DNA from: Drosophila miranda
Taxonomy: Eukaryota; Arthropoda; Insecta; Diptera; Drosophilidae
Length of the DNA: 64,000 bases
Direction: 5' to 3'
NCBI RefSeq assembly: GCF_003369915.1
Contig: NC_046676.1
Span: 23,808,001 to 23,872,000 of the forward strand
Under the pieces are notes generated by a model. The model made no database searches, had not been told where the DNA came from, and saw only the letters and a program-made list of their open reading frames with translations. The stretch's first letter is position 1. Every line of letters starts with the position of its first letter. Both the position numbers and the translations under genes were made by a program. This document shows, in pieces, positions 1 through 12,393 of the stretch.

Positions 1-50
1 CGAACTGCACCGAAAACTAAAATAAAGTGCCTAGCCACCAGGACATTCAG

Positions 51-77
51 ACACACACACACACACACACACACACA
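51..77. repeat. (AC)n microsatellite
   Basis: Perfect AC dinucleotide run of 27 bases. Ordinary Drosophila simple repeat. Confidence 0.95.
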
Positions 78-3000
78 TGGGCCGTCTGATAATGCTGATG
101 ACTCCTAAGATGGAAGCCGCCGACTCCTGGGCTCCTGATGACATTGCCCGGCGAGGGGAGGGGAAGAGGGATGAGCAACGAATCCGAAAATCTGAATGCA
201 GAAGCGAGGGAAATGGATAGCCGTGAATGAATGCATAGCGGATGGCTGCAACGATTCTCGCCCGCCACCAGAGCACCGATTACAACAACAATTAGGGCTC
301 AGAAAGATGGCCAAATGGAGTAGAAGCAGTCCGCAGAGAGGGTGCGGACAGGGACGCAGTGCAAGGCTGTGGGGATAAGCAAAATAATGTGACAAGGCTA
401 AATGGCGTAGCTGACATTGCACAACTCCGGCCGGGCTCTGGCTCGAGCTCCCGGGCATGGCCAAAAGCCAGAAGATGTCGGCAGCGGAACAGACAGACAG
501 CCAAATGGAAAGAGAAAGAGAGAAAGAGAAAAAGAAAAAGGGAGAGATGAAGAGAACAAGAAATAGAAAGAAAGGCCAGCGGGTCGCCGTCATGGCGACG
601 CGGCCAAGATTTCAGTATTTTAAACAGTTGACTAAGCCAAACTTTTGTGACTTTTAATTGCTGTAAAACGTAATTACACGCTGCTTGGGTGAGGCTCTGT
701 CTGTGCGAGTCTCCGCTATGTGGCCTTCCCGATGTTCATTCTCTTTGTGGTTAGCTAATTAAAACTAACGGTATTGTGGACTTTAAACTTCAATAAAATC
801 TTGTATATTCCGTTGAATGAGGATTACTCTCATAAACTTATATTTAGTTGCCAGAGCTGCAACTCGACTGGGAAAGAGAATTAATTTCTTCATTAAAAAT
901 TATTTAAAAACCCAAACTTTTCCATTCGGGCGGGACAGCATTGTTGTGAGATCATTAGAATGTGTGACAGTGTGTGAAATATACATATGTACATACATAT
1001 ATGCAGAAATCAAAGCTGCAAACTTACCGTAGTGTTTGAGCTTTTTCAAACGTGCCAGAGTCGCCAACGAACAACTCCGTGCCTTATAGACTCCTGGTTG
1101 CTGATCGAAGGAGATATTCTGCTTTCCGTTCTCACTGACTTCGTGTGGAAGCTTAATGCCGGCGGCATGCTTGGATTAAACTGCACGCACCTCCTCCAGA
1201 GCAGCCTTTCGGTATCTTATCCCAGAATAGCCGCTCTACATCGGATCCCCGAATATGATTACCTCCCCCGGCTCCAGACTGTGGTAGATGCAGTCCGCAA
1301 AGAGTCTGGTCGCAGCCCCCGCTGGACCCGAAGCTGGATGGAGCGAAAAAAAGAGAAGACTGATGCAAAGATCACTTTAAAGCTACATATTTCCTAGTGG
1401 GAGCTTTCCTAAAGCTTTGAGTTTGTGGAATACGAGAGGCAAAGTTGGATTACATGACTCTCTCTAGCTCAACAAACTTCTCTCTCTCTCTCCCGATACG
1501 ATAGCTTTTTTGCTAGTTTCTTTGTTTTGCTTAGGCATAGAAAAGCTTAGGCGGCCCCATAATTTGATTTTACCTTAAGAACAGAATCGACAATGTTGGA
1601 GTGTGGACTACCATTTAGATGTTTTCGTTTGAAATGAATTACCCTGAATATTCGTACCCAGCTGACAGGACTGAATATGTAACCCACTAAAGCCAAACAT
1701 TCAAGTCGTTGGCAGCGCACTCATGCATAAGATCTACAATCGACGTGTTTCAATCGATACTCGTAATAAAACACTCAAGCCCACACGAATGCACACTATG
1801 GACTGCACTTCGAATCTACTAGTTCTTGCAGCTTATACAAATACTTCGAAACTTGCCCTGTAAAAGTTGGAAGGCAAATATGTATGTACATGTGTGAGTG
1901 TATTTGGCTTACAAATTTCGGTATTTGATCTTTCGTTTTTGGCCTGATAACAGTGTTTTATCCGTAGACATCATATGGCTTGCGTATATAGTTTGTAGAG
2001 TACGACGGTCCCAAAGACCAACCACTCGAATACCCATTTACCCATAAAGTCCAATGAACGGCGTGCAGTGGTCCACATTCGATGTCCATGTCCTGCTGCA
2101 GGGTGCAGGCTGCAGGCCGCCACTGCAACCCCAACGAGTTGTTCAATTGCCAGACCATAAACGTGTGCGTTTTGTACTTTTTGCCGACTATTCCCTTTTG
2201 TTAGCTTGATTTAGACGGCAGTATAGATGAATTATTATTGTTAAATATGAATATTTATTGCATTTTGCGGGGCAATTGTTGTAAAACGAGAGGAAATCCC
2301 CGTCCCAGAACGCCAGCTGATGCATAAAGCCTTTGATCTTCAGGACAGTCTGTGGAAATGCTCTTTTATGTATATATTTTATGGCCATGCTTAGTCCCAG
2401 ACTCTACAGTATTATATAATGAATTTTCTCCCGCTTTCATTGGCAAATTTTCATGATGAAATTTTCGAGTTCTTTCTGGCGCTGCCTCTTGAGTGGGGGA
2501 CGACGACAAGAGCCTACAAAATGTAATTACACAAAAGTTTGTCGAGAGACCAAAAATCATAAAATGAGCAAGTTTTAGGAGTAATCAAAATATGGCTGGA
2601 GTGTGGGTGTGGGTGCGGGTGTGGGTGTGGGTGCGGGTGCGGGTGCGGCAAGGAGCTGCTCTAGAATGCACTTTAATTGAAACTTTTGTGCAAATCAAAG
2701 ACACCACAAAAACTGGTCGAAATGCAATTAGTTTTAAAGTGCAATGTAATTGCATTTCCATTAGAAAGCTAGAAAAACAATAATATTAAAAATAACCAAC
2801 AGCCAAGTTGCTCTTTGCAAATGCACTGGGCTTAAGCGAAAAGAGCAGACGGGAAGGCGGAAATAAATAATTTATGAGGAACCCCTCTCGACTTGGGCCT
2901 GTTGGGGGAGCTGTTCTTTGGCCATAAATTGTTACGGCTTTCGGCTTTACCTTATGCAGATTTGTTTGACTTCAAAGGAGTCAACAAATTGCCCCAACAC

Positions 3001-3700
3001 TGGCTGCAGCTGCTGTTGTTGTTACTTCCCAAGTCGGTCTTATTTTTCTTTATTTTCCTCGGATGCTGTTGTGTTTTATTCCGTACTCTCTCCAGAATTA
3101 ATCCACTAAACCGTAAACAAACGAGGGCAGTCAACAAAGGACCAACGGGGGGGCGTACGAGCTATTAAGTGTGGCATGTGTGGGTGTGGCGCAAGTCGTA
3201 CGTAAGCTCTCCTGGTCCACTCCTACCACACATCTCCCCTCATCTCTGCTGTTTCCGGTGTCTGGGTGTCGCATTTTTTCTGCAACTACAAGCAGCTTTC
3301 ATTTCAAATTGTGTCGCCTCTGCAGTATAACAAGAGATTTACAGCACGGCACACACTGAGAGATGCATAAGGAATTCGGAATACTAAAAGGTGTGTAAAA
3401 GTACAATCATATATGCTTTGTGGCTTACTTGTTCATAAGGATGCAATCTGGTATGTCATAAGCATAAATAGTAGGGGTTGTCATTGCCAAAGGGCTCAGT
3501 AAGAAAACCCAAATAAGTAGCTGAAATCATTCCATAATCATGGAAAATCCCAATCGGTTATTCCGCAGCCACATTGTAAATTCACAAATAGTTGAGTATA
3601 TTTATATTTGCTTTATTCAGACGAATTTTTAACATTGCCAATTCAATATTTGCTCTCAAGCTAACTTCAAGAGCTCAAGGGTGCTCTGCCTTACAGCATA

Positions 3701-3704
<4 letters not shown>

Positions 3705-3741
<37 letters not shown>

Positions 3742-3746
3742 ACACA
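3705..3746. repeat. (CA)n microsatellite, one interruption
   Basis: CA run of about 42 bases broken by a single T. Its reverse-strand translation gives a VCVCVC stretch that should not be read as protein. Confidence 0.95.
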
Positions 3747-6381
3747 GAGCACAAGGTCAAACAAGAGCTGAAAACTTGGCTTTCATTGGAAATTTGCTTT
3801 TCGTTTTTTTGTGTTTTTTTTCGTTGTCTTGTGGAGCAGCAGCAGCGGCTGAAGCTGGGAAACGGGGCAGCAATGAAAGTTAAACAATGTTTGCGGGCAC
3901 TGCTATCCGTTTCCGCAATAATTTCTTGGATCTGCCGCCTCTGCAGTGGGTAGGGGGGGGAGTGGGGGACCGCGAGCGTTTTGTGTCCTTGACACCATTT
4001 CCCCAGCATCCACCGAAAGCGGAAAACTTTTGATTTTGCCACAAGATAATTTGCTAGCCCAGGCACAGCCGACAGTCGAGTAATGGGCTCCAAGACAGCG
4101 CCATGGCTGGGGCTGTGGCAGCGGCAGGGGGCCTAGGGGCCACTTAAAGCCATGCAAACTGACGGCGGGGAAAGAGCACGCACCCATCCAAATAAGGAAA
4201 TCAAAACGACAAAGCGCCGCAAAAGGCAAGCGAAAATTGAACATCCTGCAGCAGGATGCGACGAGCGGGGCAGGGCGTCCAGCCAAGATGTACACCATAA
4301 TTATGGGCGACCGAGATAAGGAGATGCCACTCCACTCCACTCCTCTCCACGTTGCACAGGAGGACAATTGATGCCAAGGACTACGCCCAAGGACTGTGGA
4401 TGTGGGTGGGGCTTTGCCCCTTTCCGGCTCTGGTCCCTGGTCAGCCTGCATGGTGGACGCCCCTTTGGGTGCTCCACTTTGTGCAATGAGAAATTTCCGC
4501 TTGTTTCGTTTGCTCTTGCTTGAGGGATGACATTTTTGCAAATTGCCATCATAATAATAATCAAATTCGTGTAAATTTGTTAGCAAATTCAAAAAGGAAA
4601 TGGTGTCAACGGCCCCTTCCATTTCCATTTCCATTTCCACTCCCATTCCATCAGTGTCCCAGTTCTCAGATGGATGGCAGATGGTAGACGGCATGGGATT
4701 ATTAAGTTAATAGCTTTTCTCGTTTCAGTTTAATGTTGGTGAAATTGAAAACATAAACTACATGGATTCCAGGGACTGGACAGAGATTGAGCTGGAGATC
4801 CGTACAGGCCCAATGGGAAGGGCAGGCCGGAGGAGGCCGAAATGAAATATTTTTTGTTAATTAGAAAGCTAAAACATCCGGATATGGTCAAAAGAGTAAT
4901 TAAGTGTGAATAATGTAAATGAATACTAAGCTCAAAAGAAAACTCCATCATTCTGTTAGCATTTACATTCGGAGCTCTCAGATGGAATCCTCAAAATAGT
5001 TTGACGCAAAGTCAAAGTGGCTTTGGCAGGAGCCTGACATCCTCGCTGGGAAATCAATTCACACTTTTTCCACAACTTTGAGTCTGCAAATTAAATTCGG
5101 AATTAAACCTGCCCCGTAGACATATATCTCAATGCTCAAAGAAGCTCTCAGGACATGAATAAAACTTTAAATTGACTTGCCTGCTATTCAGAGACTCGTG
5201 CACACACTGCCACACCTGCCACACCTGCCTCACCGGCTGTGCCGCAGCCGCTGCCACTGCCATTCACACATACACATTTATGGCTACACCTTGCTCCAGT
5301 AAGCCGCACATTTCTAGGACAGAAGCAGAACAGAACGAGCGCACAATGCGAGATCTGTTTTATGGTAACCTCAAGTGGCTTATTTTAACGGCCCAAAGAA
5401 AAGTTGCCACAAGGCCACACGGTGGGATGCATGTGTCTGTCTGTACCTGTGCCTATGAGTGGGAGTGGGAGTGAAGGCGACACGGTAAAGAACTCGTAAA
5501 AGCCCAAGGATTGGAACGCCGAAGAGTTACAACGGGGATGGATGTCATTACATGTCCTCGCCTGGCCCTGTGCACCGGCTTAAACTGTCCAGGTAACTTG
5601 TTTAATTTCAATTTTATGCGGTCACCAATCGATGAGGTCCGGTCCCAGCTCTGTCAAAAGTTTCAGTCAACTTTATTAGGCCAAATCTGACGGCCAACAG
5701 AATGGCGTCCCTCCACGGTCAGCCACTTGTGGAATCCCTGACATTCATCATGATGACCATGATGATGGTGTGTCCCTGGACTCTGAAATTAAATGAAGCA
5801 GAAACTTGGCAAAAGTTATTTAGCCAGTGAGACCGTTTACGATAGGCTCTGCTGCCTTTTTCTTGGTATCCATGGGATGTGCAGCGGAAAAGGGTACTCG
5901 ACCAGGCGCTCTGCTCCGGCTACCCAGTCGAGTACTTCGCACTTCTCTTTCCAAAGACATCACCTGACTGGCTGACTTATGCGCCTCTTTTCCGGCTGAT
6001 TGTGGAGGTCGAAAAGTTTGCCTTCACGGCTCGAAAGTTGCTGCAGAGTATACTGCCAAGGGTGAAATAACTTTGACACAAAACTTGGCAAAACCAAAAC
6101 CTTTCAAGAGTCCACTTCTCTAACAAATGCTAATCAAGACTTGAGCAGGAGCGGCAGTGGGAGCTGGCGGATAAAAGGATCTGCATAAACTTTTAAAATA
6201 GCTCGCAAAGAGTGCGACAAAAGCCCCTGAAGAACCCCACTTGTTGGCCGATAATTGTCTGCGTTGCATCTGAGAATCTGAACTTCTAAGATATCTATCT
6301 ATATATCTAAGCACTGAACTATCTGTAGGACTTACATTTGTGTTGACAGTTAGAGCTAGACAAAATTTTTGACCCTTAGGC

Positions 6382-7185
6382 ATGCATACTCTCCGTTTCC
6401 GTTCACTGGTCACCTCCACGAGCGCTTGGCTAATCAGCCACCATCGGTCCACCTGCGAGGGAGATGGGATTGGGATTGGTGACTCGATTCAGCCATCCTG
6501 GGTCACGGACTGGGATCAAGACCATCCGCACGCAGCCCAAGTGAGCCAGGGCCAGAAATCGAAGTCCTCGCGACACATCATCCTGGTGAGGCACGGACAA
6601 TACGAAAAGGCGCCGAACAGCCCCGACCATCTCACCGACCTGGGGCGCGAGCAGGCGAAGTGGACTGGGAAGCGTCTGCGGGAGTTCAACATCACCTGGG
6701 ACCAGGTGGTGGTCTCCACCATGACGCGGGCCCAGCAGACATCGGCGATCATACTGAAGGAGCTCGACGTAGATCCCTGCAAGGTAGTCACTAGCGACGA
6801 GCTGCGCGAGGGAGCGCCGTATTTCGCAGACCCGCCAACGAAGAGGAGCCCGCGGAAGCAGGAGGAGGCTGTTCGCCGGGATGCACCACGCATTGAGGCT
6901 GCTTTCAAGCACTACTTCTACCGTGCCCCGCCCGACCAGGAGCGTGACACGTACCTCCTGATCATTTGCCATGCCAACGTCATCCGGTATGTGATCCTGC
7001 GTGCCCTTCAGTTGCCGCCTCAGGCCTGGACTCGGCTGAGTCTCAACCACGGCTCTATCACCTGGCTGACTGTGCGGCCATCGGGCTACGTATCACTCCG
7101 CTGCATGGGCGACTCGGGCTTCATGCCCGTCAAGGAGACCAGCACTTCCAATCTCGGGTCGGTTAAATCGAGTCCGTGTGGATAA
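6382..7185 (+). CDS. Pgam5-2: PGAM5-like Ser/Thr phosphatase (intronless)
   Basis: Predicted 267-residue protein of the histidine phosphatase superfamily, PGAM5 subfamily: mitochondrial protein phosphatases that use a phospho-histidine intermediate. Visible are the RHG catalytic motif (LVRHGQY, residues 68-74, nucleophile His71), the PGAM5 signature LREGAPY (141-147) with the acidic residue Glu143, and the second catalytic His in ICHANVIRY (195-203, His197). A WDQDHP stretch (44-49) corresponds to the WDxNWD multimerisation motif that activates PGAM5. The C-terminal SLNHGSITWL and GDSGFMP blocks also match the family. The N-terminus lacks the clear membrane helix of canonical PGAM5. The gene has no introns. 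Known biology: D. melanogaster has Pgam5 on the X and an intronless second copy, Pgam5-2, on 2R with testis-biased expression; the chromosomal context and lack of introns point to the latter. Symbol moderately sure, family very sure. Confidence 0.88.
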   Translation: MHTLRFRSLVTSTSAWLISHHRSTCEGDGIGIGDSIQPSWVTDWDQDHPHAAQVSQGQKSKSSRHIILVRHGQYEKAPNSPDHLTDLGREQAKWTGKRLREFNITWDQVVVSTMTRAQQTSAIILKELDVDPCKVVTSDELREGAPYFADPPTKRSPRKQEEAVRRDAPRIEAAFKHYFYRAPPDQERDTYLLIICHANVIRYVILRALQLPPQAWTRLSLNHGSITWLTVRPSGYVSLRCMGDSGFMPVKETSTSNLGSVKSSPCG

Positions 7186-7862
7186 GGTCCATTTTCGAAA
7201 ACATCACATCATTTGCATCCAGACAATGTACTAGTTTTACCCAATACAGGCTCTCACTGGCCAGAAACGTGACTTTCCGGCACATTTTGCCCAAACCGGA
7301 TGGGCTGCAGCTGCGGCTGCCAGCCCGCCAGCAAGCTGGAAAACCACTTTAACTTTGGCCAAAATCACTTTACACACTGTCGTTGGCATCTGGCATGCAG
7401 GCAACATGCAACATGCAACATACAGTGGCCACGGCGGTCATGGACCGTTTCATCATGTCCCCTACCCGTTGCCACATTTTCGCTACTCTTTCGGGTTTTG
7501 TCTCTGCTCATTAGTGCGGCTTTAATTTCGGTTATTGTTCCCGTCCCATGTTGTTCGGTTTTCCGGTTTATGGTTTCGGATACTGGCTTTGGCTGTGCCT
7601 CTGCTGTGGCTGCTGCTGCGGCTGCGGCTGGGGCTGGGGCTGGGGCTGCTTATGGTGTTTCATTAAATTTGCATCCTCTGCAATTTGAATATAATTTGAG
7701 TGGGCTGCTGCTCCTCCACCACTGCCACTCACACCTAGTGCCAGCCGCTAGAAATCATCACTCTCTTGCCATTCCGGAGGCCCTTGACTGATTCTGATTT
7801 ATCAGTTTTCGAGTCAGAAGAGTTCACTTTGAGGTGAAATTTTGAATAGGAAATATGAATCA
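7186..7862. other. Intergenic spacer
   Basis: Short spacer between the phosphatase and the protease homologue. It includes a GCTGCG/GGCTGGG-rich tract near 7604-7650 and no coding exon I can support. Confidence 0.6.
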
Positions 7863-8192
7863 ATGTATTGTATTTGTTTGTTTCGAGATATGCTAATTGT
7901 AGCTTTCATTTTGCGAGTCTCCTTGTGGAGCTCCGTGGCTGAGGCTAGACGCGGGGTCGTGGCAGATCTGCATGACAGGTCCTTCGAGATGCTAATCGCC
8001 GGCGGCCATCTACCGGACAGTTCGTATCTGGTGAGGCACATCGTCTCCATACGAACCCTCAACTACATCGAGTTCAGGGGCGACAACCACTTTTGCAGCG
8101 GCATCCTGCTCAGCAGTCGGGCAGTGTTGACAGCCGCCCACTGCGTCACTGAGTAAGTGAATGTTTAAGTCCCCACGGAGAATCCCAGGTAA

Positions 8193-8223
<31 letters not shown>

Positions 8224-8947
8224 CACACACAGCTGGTTCAAGGCCCCCATGAACCCGAGGGCCCTGCTGATTGTGTTCGGAAGTAGACTGCGCCTGGCCT
8301 TCTACGACGTCGCCGAGTGCCGACGCGTGGACCGTCTGGTGTTGCATCCCGAGTATAAGCGCTACAAGGAGAACGATCTGGCCGTGCTGCAGCTCAGTCA
8401 ACGCATCCCCAGCAACATGCGCCACGTGCGGCCACTGGTGACTCGTCACCGCTCCGGCTTCGCCACCGCGGGCAAGCGCTGCATCACCATGGGCTGGGGC
8501 CAGGTGTATCCGGTACGTACGCAGTCACAGCCACAGCTCTAGTTCTGGAACCAATTTTTGTTCCAGCACGGCCCCTACTCGAATCAAATTCTCGCGCTGG
8601 ATGTCCTGATTCGCAACCACAGTTTCTGCGAGGGAAAGATCCCGTCGTACAACAGAGCCGGGCATCTGTGCGCTGAGCCCGATGCCGACGGCGAGTTCTG
8701 TCCTGGCGACATGGGCGGACCCCTGATATGCGAGGACTGGCTGGCTGGAATCATTGGCGGCTCCAACCTCTGCGAGGGCGGCAAAGCCATGAAGTTCACA
8801 AATTATATGCACCACGAAAAGTGGATCCAAAAGACGGTTCTCGCTCTGACTGCGCAGGCAGCCGATCCTTTCTCTCCAACTAACACGCTTTTCCTGTTGA
8901 TACTCTCCCAATTGTTCAGCTTCGTAATTCAATTAAATAGAATCTAA
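7863..8947 (+). CDS. Secreted serine protease homologue (S1 fold, catalytic Ser replaced by Met)
   Basis: Three exons, 7863-8152, 8233-8512 and 8567-8947, joined by GT-AG introns whose phases fit, give about 316 residues. A hydrophobic N-terminus (residues 10-28) ending in AEA looks like a signal peptide. The chymotrypsin fold is clear: TAAHC with His93, NDLAVL with Asp145, MGWGQV, and a C-terminal CPGDMGGPLIC block. In that last motif the nucleophile Ser of GDSGGP is Met239, so the protein should be proteolytically inactive (SPH class). The activation region reads MLIAGGH rather than R-IVGG, so normal zymogen cleavage is also doubtful. After the protease domain a hydrophobic tail (about 297-312) follows, possibly a GPI-attachment signal or membrane anchor. 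The ATG at 7863 is the first in-frame Met; an ATG at 7855 is out of frame. Fly SPHs act as cofactors or seminal proteins, but the role here is unknown. Confidence 0.87.
8193..8222. repeat. (CTCCTG)n hexamer repeat
   Basis: Five tandem CTCCTG units inside intron 1 of the protease homologue, serving as its polypyrimidine tract just before the acceptor at 8232. Confidence 0.9.
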
Positions 8948-11669
8948 ATCTTGATCTGCACGGAAGGTACGTTCTCATAAGTATATGTTATTCGGGAGCA
9001 TTAATCTCTCCATCTCTCTCTCGGAGTTTCCTTCTTTCCCCCTCTCTTTTACCATAAAAACGCTTCGAAACGGGCGCCAAATGAGCACAAAGAACTTGGC
9101 CAGAAGGGAATTCTGTCCAGTTTAGCCACAATCCCAGGTGCTGGAGTTAAAGGAGCCCCTATACCGAGTCAGTGCAGGTGCAGTGGCCAGCAGCACTGGG
9201 GATGTCATCATTTACATTTGATAAAATTCCAGAGTTAAAGTCTAAAAGCGTCTTCGGGCTGCCGAGCAATTCGGTTCAGGGAAAATGCATAAATCAAAAG
9301 CAAATTGAATTTCAGCCAGAACAGGCTGCCGGGCTGCCACAGAGGCATTGCATCCACTGCGGCGCGTCTCTGTTGACGTTGTCGTTGCAGCCCCCATTCC
9401 CCATTCGCCATTCCCATTCCTACCCCGCTGTCAGCTCTGACAATATGTTGAGGAGGATGCCTTGGGGGCAGCAACGTGAGAGCACAGTTAAGATCTGCTT
9501 TGCTCAACGTTGCTTCGACGCTGGCGAAAAGTTTGCCTGGCTTCTGCTTGGGCTTGGGCTTGGGCTTGGGCTGGGAGTTCCTCATTCAACTTTAAAACAA
9601 AGTCTACTTAATGCAAAGCTCAAGGCGCCTGCCGCGAACATAAACAAAACCTGCGAAATTGGTCGCTAGTACTTATGCGCCGCTATATTCGGCAGTGCCG
9701 AGGAGACCCGCCCAACTATTAATGCCATTTCAGAAACGTTCGCTCCTCAAAAAAGCGATGGAAGAATGGTAGACTTAAGAATGGGGAGAATCTTTAATTG
9801 CCTGTGAAAATACTTTCGTTAATCGTGGAATAAAAGGTATACAGGGCATTATGGGCAATCCAGGGTAGGCTAAGAAGATCTGTCTACTCGATTAAATTAC
9901 TCACATTTAGGGAACTCACTAAAGATCCCTACAGACATATGTATATGATATATCGAGCATAGTTTAAGCTCTCTTTGGATTGAGAAATTCACCACACATG
10001 GCCGGCTGCTCGGTTGCTCGGTTGCTCGGTCGCCGCAAAAAGTAAAACAGAGAAAAATTTCTAAGTTTTCTTTTGCCGATTATTGGGGCCCAACACCTTT
10101 CACCGTTCAGTCGTCCGGCGGCGCTTGTCACGCTTTGTGGTCAATTGGTTACATCCGTCAAGAGGAGAATCGTTGGGTCAGGACCCTCACCTCCGCATCG
10201 GCACGGCGCATAACATATTTTGCCAAAACAAACAAATAATCGAGTGCCAATTGTCGCATTGGTTGTGTTTGTGAATGAAAACTAAACAGAAAAGTTAATG
10301 CATTTCCCGCATGAAATGAATTGCATACAAGACGAGTGTTTGTTTAGTAACTAATCGATTTCCACATCATTTAGGGTTTCCGTGACGGAATATATGTACA
10401 AATAAACAACCCGCTGAGCCACATATCAAATTAATTGCATATCAAATCGAATTCAAACTATTTTTCAATTAAAAACATGACTTCGTAATGCCGCCACGTA
10501 GCTGGTAGAGCCGCAGAAAGAGTGCGACACAGTGTCTGTGTGAGTGAGTGTGAGTGTAAGTGTAACAGAGATAGCAAGAGGGACGACACTTCGATTCGAA
10601 ATCCATCAATTAGGACGAGCCCAACGAGGTGCGTAAGTTCATTTACCGTGCAATTTGTTAATTAATCGAATTTGAAGCACTAGCTAAAACTGGAGCACTA
10701 GGTCTGAGTGAAAGGCGATGCAAATTGCTAACTTAATAATGTCCTCCTACTATGTGGTTGTGATAGTACAGGGAACGCCGTCTCACTTTTCGTTGCTTCA
10801 GCTCCATCGAATCCATTACTCGACTTTGCACAGTTCCTTAACCATTCCAGAGAGCTATGAAAACCACTGTACTTCTATCGCTTTGCACCAAAGTGCAGAA
10901 GAGGAACTCTTTTCCACCGGCTCTCTGTTGCTGCCACAACAAAGCCACTCCAATAACTCCACTCTGAGCCGCAGGGTGCACGTGTACGTGGCGTGTACGT
11001 GGCGTGTATGTGACCCAATGCATTGAACTCTGCCACCTCGCATTATAATACTTAGAGTGTTATCATAAAACGGCTTTAACTAATATCTTTCTAACAAGCC
11101 AGCCATGGCAGAACATGCCACAACAATGGCCAGATAATGGGCGAGAACAAGTCCCCGCATTGCCTTTCAGCACACTGCGTATCGAGTTGCCTTCAAAAGA
11201 GCTTGGCCAGCAAATTCGAGCGCCTTGACTCGTGTCCATTGGGCCAACATAATCGCACATGGGGGGAGACTGGGGTAGAGGCAGTGGCAGAGACACAGCC
11301 TGATCCCCGCCCACACACAAACCATGCGGGGTATCGAGTTTTAATGACCCACTTTCGGGCTCAAGACTGTTTAACTTTTGCTGGGCAGCGCCATTGGTTT
11401 GTTCTAATTCCGCCGGACAGTGTAAATCCCAGAGCAGAGCAATTAGCAGCAGTGGCCAGTGGCCAATGGCCAGCATGAATGGCCGATAAAGGCGGCAAAC
11501 GGTACGCTGTACGCTGTATTGTCAAGGAAAACAAATGAGTTGAGTTCTCCAGCAGAACTTGCGGGGCTTCTTGGGTAGCTGCACTTCTTCTACGGCCCCC
11601 AAGAGAGATGTCTGCCTGCAGACAGAGAAACAGAAAAACAGAGAGACAGAGAAAGAGACGCAACAAAGA

Positions 11670-11702
<33 letters not shown>

Positions 11703-12393
11703 CGTCTCTGAAAGTCATTACCCATTGATAGTATGTTTTCTATCGAAACTTTTCTCGTTTCATTTTGGGTTTTTATTTTATTTGATTTTATTTTGTTTTT
11801 GCCGCAGCATGTTGACAGCATGGGAAAGGGCAAAGACAGCAAAAGAAACATTAAATTAATAGAATTAACAAGTGAAAAATTGAATTCAAGGCGGCACTCA
11901 GGGGCAAGCAAGTCCAAAGACAAAAATTAAATGGAACACAGCCTAAGCCCACGCTTCGTATACGCAATATACAGACAATTTATAGTCCCAACTAAATTCA
12001 TTTGGGGGAAAAATAATGGGGAAAATTCCACAGGCTGCTGCAATACTCATTAATTTGGTATATGTCACATATTCTTTGTAAGTTGCTGCCTGCCACATAA
12101 CACCACTACCAGTACCACACAGACATACACACAGTACAATATGAATGCATAATTGGAACATAAAATTCCAAAAATATTTTACAACATCCTCTGCTGTTCC
12201 TGCTCTGTGCTCTGCCCTCCCCCTCTCACATCCCATGCGAGTACGTGTGTGAGTGATATTCATGGTCAGATGCCTGTTTCCCCCATTTATTCATTCACAG
12301 CACAGCGCCTGGAGGGGTCTCGTGCCTTGGCCTGTCCCTGTGCCTGTGCCTGTGCCTGGCCACAAAAGGGCGGCGACTTTCGCCCAGCCGAAG
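8948..12393. other. Noncoding region upstream of prominin, probable 5' leader and promoter
   Basis: No coding exon supported. An initiator-like TTCAGTC at about 10105-10111 and a splice-donor-like GAG|GTGCGTAAG near 10627 suggest a 5' noncoding exon of the downstream prominin gene. A strong acceptor (pyrimidine tract then CATTCACAG) ends at 12300, just 5' of the first coding exon. Simple repeats include GGGCTT units at about 9546-9575 and a GA tract near 11670-11702. All regulatory assignments are inference. Confidence 0.45.
11672..11702. repeat. (GA)n tract
   Basis: Perfect GA-rich run upstream of prominin. GAGA repeats can bind GAGA factor at promoters, but this is composition only. Confidence 0.85.

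Larger units (their letters stand above)
1..6381. other. Intergenic or intronic desert
   Basis: No convincing protein gene is visible. Open frames here are short, lack splice-supported continuation or overlap low-complexity tracts (CA, CTG, GGGTGT). It holds CA microsatellites near 51 and 3705, a GGGTGT/GGGTGC tract near 2596-2646 and a GC-richer patch at about 1029-1340 that may be a decayed exon (see findings). It could be an intron of a gene starting outside the window or intergenic DNA; the sequence does not decide. Confidence 0.6.

Noticed and set aside
3903-4694. 263-codon minus-strand open frame
   Set aside because: Composition follows low-complexity DNA (ME repeats from CCATTT tracts), no domain or family resemblance and no splice-supported continuation.
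6430-7050. 206-codon minus-strand frame
   Set aside because: Antisense shadow of the Pgam5-2 coding sequence, which has clear catalytic motifs on the plus strand.
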